Part shown: in pieces, positions 1-7,626 of the stretch
Layout: every line of letters starts with the position of its first letter
Position numbering within the stretch: the first letter of the stretch is position 1
Source of the DNA: JBKPNX01 sp046732855
GTDB taxonomy: Bacteria > Pseudomonadota > Alphaproteobacteria > Geminicoccales > Geminicoccaceae
Direction of reading: 5' to 3'
NCBI GenBank assembly: GCA_046732855.1
Contig: JBKPNX010000103.1
Span: forward strand, 1-39,393
Length of the DNA: 39,393 nt
The notes under the pieces: generated by a model
What the model saw: only the letters and a program-made list of their open reading frames with translations
Databases searched by the model: none
Told to the model about the DNA's origin: nothing
Made by a program: the position numbers and the translations under genes

Positions 1-193
1 GCTGCTCGCGGCCGCGCGCCCGGTCCTGCCACAGCCGCAGCGTGTCGAGCACGTGTCTCAGCCGGCGCAACACCCAATAAAGGCCACGCCCCGGCGCGGC
101 CGGCGCGGATGCGCCATGGATGGTCGCGCCGGCCGTGGTTGCCAACGCCGGCAGGATCAGGGCGAAGCACAGTTGTGGATCAATCTGTCTCAT
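1..193 (-). CDS. DUF1127-like small protein, N-terminal part cut by the window edge
   Basis: An open frame with no stop runs from an ATG at 193 off the left edge, giving about 64 residues. The start has a GGAG at 202-205 read on the minus strand, 8 nt upstream. The visible protein begins with a moderately hydrophobic stretch, then shows an Arg/Leu-rich amphipathic segment (L-Y-W-V-L-R-R-L-R followed by L-R-L-W-Q-D-R-A-R), which resembles the start of a DUF1127 domain. That domain is a short basic motif of alphaproteobacterial small proteins; some members bind RNA or affect phosphate and carbon metabolism. The conserved C-terminal half lies outside the window, so the family call is provisional. 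It is transcribed divergently from the LysR gene, a common arrangement for regulators and their targets. Confidence 0.55.
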   Translation of the reverse strand, partial: MRQIDPQLCFALILPALATTAGATIHGASAPAAPGRGLYWVLRRLRHVLDTLRLWQDRARGREQ

Positions 194-285
194 GGATGGA
201 ACTCCGAGATTTGGGCCCCGATCCGCAGGACCCCATCTGTCCTGTCCTGGAAATATCGGCCTCTCAGCGCTTGCTCACAAACGAT

Positions 286-309
286 GGTTTCTCATGTTAT
301 GGATAAACC
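286..309. promoter_or_regulatory. Inverted repeat in the DUF1127/LysR divergent promoter region
   Basis: GGTTT at 286-290 and AAACC at 305-309 form an inverted repeat with a 14-nt spacer, in the 140-bp divergent spacer just upstream of the LysR start. The length and position suit a LysR-type operator, but the arms are short and no binding motif is proven. Confidence 0.25.
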
Positions 310-333
310 TGGCTCATGGGAAAGGAGCGTGGT

Positions 334-1263
334 ATGGCGCCCAGACTGCCGCCGCTCAACGCGCTGCGCACGTTCGAGGCCGCGGCCCGTCACCTCAGCT
401 TCACCAAGGCCGCCGACGAGCTGTTCGTCACCCAGGCAGCGGTCAGCCATCAGATCCGCGCGCTCGAGGAGCACCTAGGCGCGCCCCTGTTCCGCCGTAT
501 GAATCGGGCCTTGATCCTGACCGACCAAGGCCAGGTCCTGCTGCCGGCCGTGCGTGACGCCTTCGATCGGCTGCGCGCGGGCGTGCGCCGCGTCGAGGAC
601 CTGTGCTCCGGGGGCGCGCTCACGATCAGCACCACGCCGTCCTTTGCGGCGAGCTGGTTGGCGGGACGCCTCGTCCGCTTTCAGGCCTTGCACCCCGAGA
701 TCGAGCTCCAGCTCAGCGCCACCTCGCGCCTGGTCGATTTCGTCCGCGAGGGTATCGACTGCGGCATCCGCTACGGTGACGGCAACTGGCCGGGTCTGGT
801 CAGCGAGCGTCTGTTCGAGACCACGTTGCTGCCGGTGTGCAGCCCGAGCCTGCTGGACGGCGCGCATCCGCTGCGGCAGCCGGCGGATCTGGCGCAGCAC
901 ACTCTGCTCCACGCCCTGGACGGCGTCGACGACTGGCGTCTGTGGCTGCACGCCGCGGGGGTGGCCGGAATCGATCCGGTGCGCGGCCCGAAGTTCGACT
1001 CGATCCCCTTGGTCCTGCAGGCGGCGATCAACGGCGCAGGCGTCGGCATCGCGCGCCGCCAGCTGGTGGCGGCGGAGCTCGCCGCTGGTCGCCTGGTCGC
1101 GCCCTTCGACCTCGAGTTGCCGGACGCGTACGCCTACTACTTCGTCGCGCCGGAGGCGGCCGCCGATCAGCCGAAGCTCGCCGCGTTTCGCGACTGGCTC
1201 CTCGCCGAAGTCGCCGGCTCCGCCGAGGCGGCGGCACAGGAGGGCCGCCAAGCCGTTGCCTAA
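334..1263 (+). CDS. LysR-family transcriptional regulator, GcvA-like
   Basis: A 309-residue LysR-type DNA-binding regulator. Residues 1-64 form the winged helix-turn-helix (LPPLNALRTFEAAARH, then KAADELFVTQAAVSHQIRAL, then PLFRR), a form typical of the GcvA subgroup. The rest is the periplasmic-binding-protein-like effector domain. I chose the ATG at 334 because AAAGGAG at 321-327 lies 6 nt upstream; the in-frame ATG at 316 would overlap that site. It probably controls the divergent DUF1127 gene and itself. The effector is unknown. GcvA sensu stricto regulates glycine cleavage, but no such genes are nearby, so the similarity is only of family. Confidence 0.9.
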   Translation: MAPRLPPLNALRTFEAAARHLSFTKAADELFVTQAAVSHQIRALEEHLGAPLFRRMNRALILTDQGQVLLPAVRDAFDRLRAGVRRVEDLCSGGALTISTTPSFAASWLAGRLVRFQALHPEIELQLSATSRLVDFVREGIDCGIRYGDGNWPGLVSERLFETTLLPVCSPSLLDGAHPLRQPADLAQHTLLHALDGVDDWRLWLHAAGVAGIDPVRGPKFDSIPLVLQAAINGAGVGIARRQLVAAELAAGRLVAPFDLELPDAYAYYFVAPEAAADQPKLAAFRDWLLAEVAGSAEAAAQEGRQAVA

Positions 1264-1572
1264 GCCTCGCGTCGGCAGGCCGCTCCCGCGTCGTCCGGCG
1301 GCAAAGGCCGCGCCGTGCCGGATTTCATCTCGGCGTCATTGCGTTCCCGGTGCTTGAGTCAAAAGCCAGACTTCATTTGCGCTGCATGCTATCGTAAAGC
1401 GATCTTGCATTCACCTCAAGACAAGCAGGCGAACCGCGGTGGCTGCGGAACGTGGGCATCGATAGTAAATGTCTCGGATGTGGCTCTGAGCGGCCGGCCG
1501 TGAATTCGCCGGATCGACGCACTTCTATCGGGGCGTAGACGGCTTGTTTCGTAACTCATGACGAGAGACGAA
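1264..1572. other. Spacer between the LysR gene and the TIR operon
   Basis: About 300 bp without a convincing gene. The first part matches the GC-rich host composition. From about 1340 onward the sequence is richer in A and T, consistent with the left edge of imported DNA carrying the TIR genes. I see no clear terminator, no integrase site and no strong -35/-10 pair. Short frames here lack ribosome-binding sites and recognisable sequence. Confidence 0.4.
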
Positions 1573-1995
1573 ATGAACAGCATGAGCCCCCCGAATGGAA
1601 GGCTCGTTTTTATCAGCCATTCAGGTCAAGACACCTGGGTAGCTAAACAGATAGCGCGCTGTATATTAGAGCGTGGCGCACAGCCGTTTCTCGACGAAGC
1701 GGACGTACACGTCGGCGCCGAGTTTGAGGAACATATTCGGAACTTCCTCGACCGCGCCCATGAGTTGCTTGTGCTCTTCACTCCATGGTCGTTAGAGCGG
1801 CCGTACGTTTGGATTGAGATCGGAGCGGCGTGGATGCGAAGAATTCCCATCGTGGTTGTGTTGCATGGCTTGTCAGGAGCTGATTTTCAAGCACGGCCTG
1901 ATGCACCTGTGTTTCTGAAGGGGCGGGACATTGTCGCGTTAAATGACATAGATCAATACTTTGAGCAGCTGGGTAACCGAGTGGGTGAAGAATGA
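1573..1995 (+). CDS. Stand-alone TIR-domain protein
   Basis: A 140-residue protein that is almost entirely one TIR domain. The pattern is a first strand RLVFISHSGQD, then FLDEADV, an acidic helix, the strand ELLVLFTP, the segment RPYVWIEIGAAW, and the strand IPIVVVLHG. Glu82, in W-I-E-I-G, sits where the catalytic glutamate of NAD-cleaving bacterial TIR domains is found. I chose the ATG at 1573 because GAGAG lies 5 nt upstream; ATGs at 1558 and 1582 are also in frame. Its stop overlaps the start of the next gene by 4 nt (ATGA), so the two are probably translationally coupled. It has no membrane segment or partner domain. By analogy with TIR immune effectors it may deplete NAD+ or make a cyclic ADP-ribose-type signal, but no activity is shown by sequence alone. 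Confidence 0.85.
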   Translation: MNSMSPPNGRLVFISHSGQDTWVAKQIARCILERGAQPFLDEADVHVGAEFEEHIRNFLDRAHELLVLFTPWSLERPYVWIEIGAAWMRRIPIVVVLHGLSGADFQARPDAPVFLKGRDIVALNDIDQYFEQLGNRVGEE

Positions 1996-3791
1996 CTAAT
2001 AAGGCTGAGGGGACTCACGTCTTCATCTCTTATGCGGGACGTGACCAAGAGAATGCCCGCGAGCTCGTACGTTCACTCGGTTCTGCGGGGGTCGAGACCT
2101 GGTTGGACAAAAGAGATCTGCAACCTGGGGAAGATTGGGAACTGCAACTTGAGGATCAACTCCGACGGGCACGGGCAGTGGTTGTCCTATTGACTCCCGA
2201 AAGCCTCAAGTCACCGTGGACATTCTTTGAAGTGGGTGCGGCGGTAGCTGACGGAAAGGCGATAATCCCGGTCCTATTGAAGGGCGTAGAGCCCGAGGAG
2301 GTCCCCCCTCTTCTTAAGAACTATGAGTGGGTTCGGGGTTCAACGCCTAGTGAAATCGGGCACCTGATCGCAGAGGCTGTGAAGGAGACACTAGAAGACC
2401 CGTCGGGCCACCACTGGACCAATGTCGGCGTTCCGAAGGGGCGATCGATGGCCGATGAGGAGCAGCTCGCGGTTCTTCGACAGGGCAGCGCCGCCTGGAA
2501 CGCCTGGAGGAAGCGGAACCCCGACACCCTGGTGGACCTCTCCGAGGCAAACCTCGTCGGTGCGGACCTCGCCGGTGCGAACCTCGGTGTTGCGAGCATC
2601 ACCGGGGCGGACATCTTAAGAGAGGGGGCAAACCTAACCAAAGCCAATCTCAGGGAGGCGAACCTCGCCGGGGCGAATCTCCGCGGGGCGAAACTCTTAA
2701 GCGCGAACCTCCAAGCTGCGGTCCTCTCGGAGGCAAATCTAGTCCAGGCCAATCTCAACGACGCAATCCTCCAGAAGGCGAACCTCACTGGGGCAAAACT
2801 CTTCAGGGCTGCCCTCGGCCAAGCGTACCTTACCAAGGCGGATCTCACGGGGGCGGACCTCACCATGGCGAAGCTCGTCATGTCGAGCCTCGGAGAGGCC
2901 CGCCTCGCCGGGGCGAACCTCACCGGGGCGTACCTCACCGGGGCGCACCTCACCAGCACGAACCTCCGCAAGGCGAACCTCACCAGCGCGTATCTCATCA
3001 ATGCGGATCTCTTCCGGGCGGACCTCACAGGGGCGAATCTCAACGAGGCGAACCTTACGGGAGCGCGCCTCGTCGAGACGGATTTCACGGGCGCCGACCT
3101 CACCGGCTGCCGCGTCCACGGGATCTCAGCGTGGAACGTGAAGCTCGAGGGGGCGAAGCAGGAGAACCTGATCATCACGCCGCCCGACGAACCTGAGATC
3201 ACCGTCGATAATCTGGAGGTCGCCCAGTTCGTCTACCTGCTGCTCCACAACGAGAAGATCCGCGCCATCATCGACACCATCGGGAAAAAGGGAGTCCTGC
3301 TGCTGGGGCGGTTCACGGGCGGCCGCATCGCCCTTCTTGAGCGGTTGCGGGAGGAGTTGCGTAAGCGCGGTTGGGTGCCGATGGTATTCAACTTCGACAA
3401 ACCGGAAACGAAGGACTTCACGGAGACCGTTCGGCTGCTCGCCGGCATGTCCCACTTCGTGATCGCGGACATCACGAACCCAAGGTCAACGCCCCTCGAG
3501 CTGCAGGCCACCGTGCCCGAGTGCATGGTTCCGTTCGTCCCGATCCTGGAGAAGGGAGAGGAGCCCTTCGCGATGTTTCAAGACCTGTGGGTGAAGTACC
3601 GAGAGTGGGTCTTCGAGCCGATTCAGTACTCTTCGGTGGATAGCTTAATGCGCGGGCTCGATGAGGCAATCCTCGGGCCGGCCCTTGCGAGGTCCGCCGA
3701 GCTAATGGTCAGGAAGGCGGAGCGGTACCGGATCAGGGACATCGAGGACATCACAGCCGGCGCTGCCCCGGAAGGCCCGAAGGCGTCCTGA
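1992..3791 (+). CDS. TIR - pentapeptide repeat - C-terminal TIR-like protein
   Basis: A 599-residue three-part protein. Residues 8-135 are a TIR domain (HVFISYAGRDQ, then WLDKRDLQPGEDW, VVVLLTPESL, and FFEVGAAV with Glu80 at the catalytic position). After a linker containing A-W-N-A-W-R, residues 182-375 form a long run of pentapeptide repeats of A-N-L-x-G/A type, expected to fold as a right-handed beta-helix. Residues 405-565 form an alpha/beta domain (KGVLLLGRF, a helix, WVPMVFNFD, a helix, SHFVIADIT, TPLELQA, VPFVPIL). Its strand and helix order parallels a TIR fold, and it recurs after pentapeptide repeats in other bacteria as far as I recall. The start overlaps the upstream TIR gene by 4 nt. 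The repeat solenoid could be a scaffold or sensor and the TIR domain an effector; this is inference. The annotated family name would be pentapeptide repeat-containing protein. Confidence 0.88.
   Translation: MTNKAEGTHVFISYAGRDQENARELVRSLGSAGVETWLDKRDLQPGEDWELQLEDQLRRARAVVVLLTPESLKSPWTFFEVGAAVADGKAIIPVLLKGVEPEEVPPLLKNYEWVRGSTPSEIGHLIAEAVKETLEDPSGHHWTNVGVPKGRSMADEEQLAVLRQGSAAWNAWRKRNPDTLVDLSEANLVGADLAGANLGVASITGADILREGANLTKANLREANLAGANLRGAKLLSANLQAAVLSEANLVQANLNDAILQKANLTGAKLFRAALGQAYLTKADLTGADLTMAKLVMSSLGEARLAGANLTGAYLTGAHLTSTNLRKANLTSAYLINADLFRADLTGANLNEANLTGARLVETDFTGADLTGCRVHGISAWNVKLEGAKQENLIITPPDEPEITVDNLEVAQFVYLLLHNEKIRAIIDTIGKKGVLLLGRFTGGRIALLERLREELRKRGWVPMVFNFDKPETKDFTETVRLLAGMSHFVIADITNPRSTPLELQATVPECMVPFVPILEKGEEPFAMFQDLWVKYREWVFEPIQYSSVDSLMRGLDEAILGPALARSAELMVRKAERYRIRDIEDITAGAAPEGPKAS
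2532..3116 (+). repeat. 15-bp coding tandem repeats of the pentapeptide region
   Basis: The DNA repeats a degenerate 15-bp unit such as GCGAACCTCACCGGG about 38 times, matching the A-N-L-T-G pentapeptide repeats. The most regular stretch is about 2900-3060. This periodicity keeps the opposite strand free of stops and creates long antisense frames that are not genes. Near-identical units allow slippage, so repeat number may vary between strains. Confidence 0.8.
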
Positions 3792-4047
3792 TCTGAGCTG
3801 CCGGCTCGCCACTCGCTCTATCGGCTCCCCAACTCACCCGACGCCTCCGTTCCCCTCCCGGTCACCATCAGGACCGACATCAAGACCCATGGCGTGGAGG
3901 ACGGCGGCCCTTGGGATGCGAGAGATCGGACTCGTCTCGTCCTCCTGCGCGGGCTCGCCTTGTGCCTCGTTTCCTGCGAAGATGTGTGGACCAGGGATGG
4001 CGTGCGGCGCAGGGGCCGCGCGGGTCAAAGAGAGACGGGAGGAGAGA

Positions 4048-5217
4048 ATGAGGCATCTGGCCAACTCGGCGCCGGGCCTGGCGCTCGCCGGGCTCGTGGC
4101 GCTCGCCGCGCCGGCGAGCGCGGAGATTTTGATCGGCGGGGCGATCTGCATGACCGGCGTCCAGGCGCCGCTGGACGAGCCCGGCTACAAGGGCGCCCAG
4201 GTCGCGGTGAAGCAGATCAACGATGCGGGCGGCCTGCTCGGTCAGCCCGTGCGCTTTCTCAACATAGACGGCAAGTCCGACCCGGTCACGGTCGGCAACG
4301 CCGCGGTCGAGCTGATCGACCAGGGCGCGAAGCTGATCGTCGCGCCCTGCGACTTCGACTTCGGCGGACCGGCCAGCCGCGAGGCCCAGGCCGCCGGCAT
4401 CGTCGGCATCTCGATGTGCGCGTCAGACCCGCTCTACAGCTCCTGGTCGCTCGGCGACAAGCAGTTCACGCTGTCGATGTGGAACACCACCATGGGCTCG
4501 GCCGCCGCCGACTACGCATTCACCGAGCGCGGCTGGAAGACCGCCTACGTGGTCACCGATCAGTTCATCGCCTACACCAAGTCGCTCTCGAAATACTTCG
4601 TCGAGCGGTTCAAGTCGCTGGGCGGCGAGGTCCTGCTCGAGGACACCTACACCAACGGCGACAACGACTTCTCGGCGCAGCTCGCCCGCCTGCAGGCGCT
4701 CGGAAAGCGGCCGGACGTGATCTTCATCTCGTCCTACGGCACCGACATCGCGACGATCATCCGCTCGATCCGCGAGGTCGGGATCGATTCGCCGGTGATG
4801 GGCGGCGACAGCTACGACGACGCCGCGATCCACGAAGCGCTGGGCGAGCGGTTCGGCTCGGAGATCTATTTCGTGACCCACAGCTGGATGGGCCCCGAGG
4901 CGCACCCCGACATGCCGAAGTTCATCGAAGCCTACACCGAGATGTATGGCGAGCCGCCCGGCACCGCGTTCGTGGCGACCGGCTACGACACCGTGATGCT
5001 GATGGCCAAGGCGGTCGAGATCGCCGGCAGCACCGACGGCGACGCGGTCGCAAAGGCGCTGACCACCAATGAGTTCGACCTGCTGACCGGCAAGCTCCGC
5101 TACCGCTCCGCCGAGGAGGGTCACATGCCCGACAAGGCGGCGGTGCTGGTCGGGTTGGATAAAGGCAAGCCGCACTTCATCGGCTGGCGCACGCCCGCGA
5201 ACCCGCCGCCGCCTTGA
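4048..5217 (+). CDS. ABC transporter periplasmic substrate-binding protein, LivK/UrtA-like
   Basis: A 389-residue type I periplasmic binding protein. The first 26 or so residues are a signal peptide (LALAGLVALAAPASA, cut before EILIG). The mature protein begins with the usual strand and GVQAPLDEPGYKGAQVAVKQ, followed by NDAGGLLGQPV and later FVATGYDTVMLM. The start at 4048 is chosen for GGAGGAGAG immediately upstream and the signal peptide that follows; a longer frame from 3889 would add an unlikely leader. It captures the solute for the ABC transporter encoded by the next four genes. The family includes binders of branched-chain amino acids, urea, amides and aromatic acids; the ligand cannot be read from sequence, but the hydrolase at the operon's end points to an amide-like compound. 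Confidence 0.9.
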   Translation: MRHLANSAPGLALAGLVALAAPASAEILIGGAICMTGVQAPLDEPGYKGAQVAVKQINDAGGLLGQPVRFLNIDGKSDPVTVGNAAVELIDQGAKLIVAPCDFDFGGPASREAQAAGIVGISMCASDPLYSSWSLGDKQFTLSMWNTTMGSAAADYAFTERGWKTAYVVTDQFIAYTKSLSKYFVERFKSLGGEVLLEDTYTNGDNDFSAQLARLQALGKRPDVIFISSYGTDIATIIRSIREVGIDSPVMGGDSYDDAAIHEALGERFGSEIYFVTHSWMGPEAHPDMPKFIEAYTEMYGEPPGTAFVATGYDTVMLMAKAVEIAGSTDGDAVAKALTTNEFDLLTGKLRYRSAEEGHMPDKAAVLVGLDKGKPHFIGWRTPANPPPP

Positions 5218-5233
5218 GCCAGGCGCCAGGGCG

Positions 5234-6013
5234 GTGGCGCATGCGCCACGACCTGACGGCGCGTTTTCGCCGGCGCCGATGCCCGCGTCTGCGCTCGAAG
5301 CGGTCGAGGTCTCGGTCGAGTTCGCCGGCCTGCGCGCGCTCGATCGGGTGTCGCTCCGCCTGGAGCTCGGCGAAATTCTGGGCCTGATCGGCCCCAACGG
5401 GTCGGGCAAGACGACGCTGGTCAATGTCCTGACCGGACAGCTGACGCCGGTCGCGGGCCGTGTGCGGTGCAACGGCGAGGACATAACCGGACTGCCGCCG
5501 CACCGGGTCGCCGGCCGCGGCATCGCCCGGTCGTTTCAGATCGTACGGCTGTTTCGCAATCTGACCGTGCGCGAGAACGTCGAGGCCGGTGCGATCGCCC
5601 GTGGTCTCGGCCGCCCGGCGGCGCGGGCAGTTGCGGACGGGCTGCTCGCCCGCTTCGGCCTCGGCGCGCAGGCCGACGAGTTCGCCGGACGGCTCAGCTT
5701 TGGCGACGAGCGCCGCGTCGAGATCGCCCGGGCGCTCGCGGCGGCGCCGATTTTCCTGCTGCTGGATGAGCCGGCGGCCGGCATGAACGAGGTCGAGACG
5801 CAGCGCCTGCTGGAGCTGCTCGCGGACCTGCCCAAGGCCGAGCGCCTCGGCCTGTTGATCATTGACCACGACATGCCGTTGATCATGCGGCTCTGCCACC
5901 GCCTGCACGTGCTCGCCTCGGGCCGGACCGTCGCGGAGGGCGACGTCGCGAGCGTGCGGCGCTCGCCCGAGGTCATCGCCGCCTATCTCGGCACGGCGGC
6001 GGCCGATGCTTGA
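5234..6013 (+). CDS. ABC transporter ATP-binding protein, LivG-like
   Basis: A 259-residue ATPase of the HAAT (LivG) type. Walker A is GPNGSGKTT, the Q-loop lies near IARSFQIVRLF, the signature is LSFGDERRVEIARAL (a LivG-like variant of LSGGQ), Walker B is IFLLLDEPAAGMN, and the switch histidine is in LLIIDHDM. The frame opens with a GTG at 5234, 16 nt after the binding-protein stop; an ATG at 5279 is an alternative start and neither has a strong ribosome site. It energises import together with the LivF-like ATPase, whose start it overlaps by 8 nt. Confidence 0.9.
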   Translation: MAHAPRPDGAFSPAPMPASALEAVEVSVEFAGLRALDRVSLRLELGEILGLIGPNGSGKTTLVNVLTGQLTPVAGRVRCNGEDITGLPPHRVAGRGIARSFQIVRLFRNLTVRENVEAGAIARGLGRPAARAVADGLLARFGLGAQADEFAGRLSFGDERRVEIARALAAAPIFLLLDEPAAGMNEVETQRLLELLADLPKAERLGLLIIDHDMPLIMRLCHRLHVLASGRTVAEGDVASVRRSPEVIAAYLGTAAADA

Positions 6014-6737
6014 GGTGAGCGACCTCGAGGTGCGCTACGGCGCGATCCGCGCGGTTCGCGGCGTGTCGCTCAGCGTCGCCGCGGGCGAGCTCGCGGTTTT
6101 GCTCGGCGCGAACGGCGCCGGCAAATCCTCGACCTTGAAGGCGATCGCGGGCGTGCTCCGCCCCGCGCGCGGGCGCATCGCGCTCGGCGGCGTCGAGGTG
6201 CCCTACGGCTGGCCCGAGCGCATGGTTCGGCTCGGCGCTGCGATGGTTCCCGAAACCAGGGACATCTTCCCGGACCTGACCGTGGCCGAGAACCTGAAGC
6301 TCGGCGCCTTCACCCGCCGCCGCGATCCCGCGGGCGTGGCCGAGGACCATGCCCGCGTGGTCGGGCTGTTTCCGGTGCTCGGCGAGCGCGCCGCCCAGTC
6401 CGCGGGCACCCTTTCCGGCGGCGAGCAGCAGATGCTTGCGATCGCCCGGGCGCTGATGTCGCGGCCGCGCCTGCTGCTGCTGGACGAGCCCTCGCTCGGC
6501 CTCGCGCCCGAGATCATCGAGCGTATCTTCGCGATGATCGCGGAGCTCAAGCAGAGCGGCCTGACCATCCTCCTGGTCGAGCAGAACGCCGCCCACGCCC
6601 TGGCGATCGCCGATCGCGCCTACGTGCTGCAGCTCGGCGAGGTGGCCGCGAGCGGCCCGGCCGCGGCGATCCGCGCCGCGACTGACCTCAAGGCGCTTTA
6701 TCTTGGCGCTGAGATGCGGCGTGGCGGCGGCCCATGA
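6006..6737 (+). CDS. ABC transporter ATP-binding protein, LivF-like
   Basis: A 243-residue ATPase of the LivF type, the second nucleotide-binding subunit of the importer. It shows Walker A GANGAGKSS, the LivF-typical P-E-T-R-D-I-F-P-D-L-T-V-A-E-N-L segment, the canonical signature TLSGGEQQMLAIARAL, Walker B LLLLDEPSLGLAP, and the switch histidine region LLVEQNAAHAL. Length is normal for LivF. It starts inside the end of the LivG-like gene and its end overlaps the LivH-like gene by 4 nt (ATGA), so translation is probably coupled along the operon. Confidence 0.92.
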   Translation: MLEVSDLEVRYGAIRAVRGVSLSVAAGELAVLLGANGAGKSSTLKAIAGVLRPARGRIALGGVEVPYGWPERMVRLGAAMVPETRDIFPDLTVAENLKLGAFTRRRDPAGVAEDHARVVGLFPVLGERAAQSAGTLSGGEQQMLAIARALMSRPRLLLLDEPSLGLAPEIIERIFAMIAELKQSGLTILLVEQNAAHALAIADRAYVLQLGEVAASGPAAAIRAATDLKALYLGAEMRRGGGP

Positions 6738-7624
6738 CGGCGGCGATCCAGTTCGTGATCGACGTGCTCAGCCTGGGCGGCGCGTACGCCCTGATGGCGC
6801 TCGGCCTGGTCATCGTCTACGGCATCCTGCGCCTCGTGAACTTCGCCTACGGCGAGCTGATCATGGTGGCGGGCTACACCCTGTTCCTCATGGGCGGCTC
6901 GCCGGTGCCGTGGCTGGTCATGGCCGCAGTCGCCGTGCTCGCGGCGATCGCGACCGGCATTCTCACTGACTACGTCGCTTTCCGGCCGGTGCGCGCGAAA
7001 TCGGTGACCGCGGTGCTGATCACCTCCTTCGCGTTCTCGACCTTGCTGCAGAACGCCGCGCTGCTGCTGATCTCGCCGCGGCCGCGCAACGTGCCGCTGC
7101 CCGACGTCTTCTCCGACACGATCCGGATCGCCGGCGTGGTCACGCCGGTGCGCAACGTGCTGACGATCGTGACCGCGACGCTCATGCTCGGGGTCTTTGC
7201 CCTGGTCATGAAGCGCACCATGCTCGGCATCGCGATGCGCGCCGCGGCGACCCAGTTCACCATGGCGCGCATGCTGGGCGTGCCGGCGAACCTGGTGATC
7301 ACCACGGCGTTCGCGCTCAGCGGCCTGCTCGCCGGCGTGGTCGCCCTGTTCTGGCTCGGGCGCAGCGCCTCGGTGGTGCCGGGAATCGGCCTCGAGCCGC
7401 TGCTGGTCGCGTTCATCGCCACGGTGATCGGCGGCATGCGCAGCCTGCAGGGCGCGGTGCTCGGCGGCTTCGTGCTCGCCTTTATCGACACCGGCCTGAA
7501 CTATAGCCTGCCGCAAAACCTGCTCCAGTTCCGCGACGCCTTCACCTTCAGCCTGGTCATCCTGATCCTGTTGTGGCGGCCGGAGGGCCTGATGCGCGGG
7601 CCGGCCTCCGGTCAGCGGACCTGA
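6734..7624 (+). CDS. ABC transporter permease, LivH-like
   Basis: A 296-residue inner-membrane permease of the branched-chain amino acid family. It is hydrophobic throughout, with about eight predicted membrane segments. Family-typical motifs are GGAYALMALGLVIVYG and LRLVNFAYGELIMVAGY near the N-terminus and LEPLLVAFIATVIGGMRSLQ near the end. It forms the transmembrane channel with the LivM-like subunit. The start overlaps the upstream ATPase by 4 nt, and only 2 nt separate its stop from the next start. Confidence 0.92.
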   Translation: MTAAIQFVIDVLSLGGAYALMALGLVIVYGILRLVNFAYGELIMVAGYTLFLMGGSPVPWLVMAAVAVLAAIATGILTDYVAFRPVRAKSVTAVLITSFAFSTLLQNAALLLISPRPRNVPLPDVFSDTIRIAGVVTPVRNVLTIVTATLMLGVFALVMKRTMLGIAMRAAATQFTMARMLGVPANLVITTAFALSGLLAGVVALFWLGRSASVVPGIGLEPLLVAFIATVIGGMRSLQGAVLGGFVLAFIDTGLNYSLPQNLLQFRDAFTFSLVILILLWRPEGLMRGPASGQRT

Positions 7625-7626
7625 CG

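Noticed and set aside
1315..1503. A 62-codon frame in the spacer before the TIR operon
   Set aside because: It has no ribosome-binding site and no familiar sequence.
2532..3116. Pentapeptide DNA repeats considered as a CRISPR array
   Set aside because: The unit is 15 bp without spacers and is in frame with a protein repeat.
2739..3119. Second antisense frame with E-V-R repeats
   Set aside because: Same cause: a shadow of the pentapeptide repeats in another frame, with no ribosome-binding site.
2321..3202. Long antisense frame (293 codons) opposite the pentapeptide gene
   Set aside because: It is created by the 15-bp coding periodicity; the peptide is a low-complexity R-F-A-P-V repeat with no family features.
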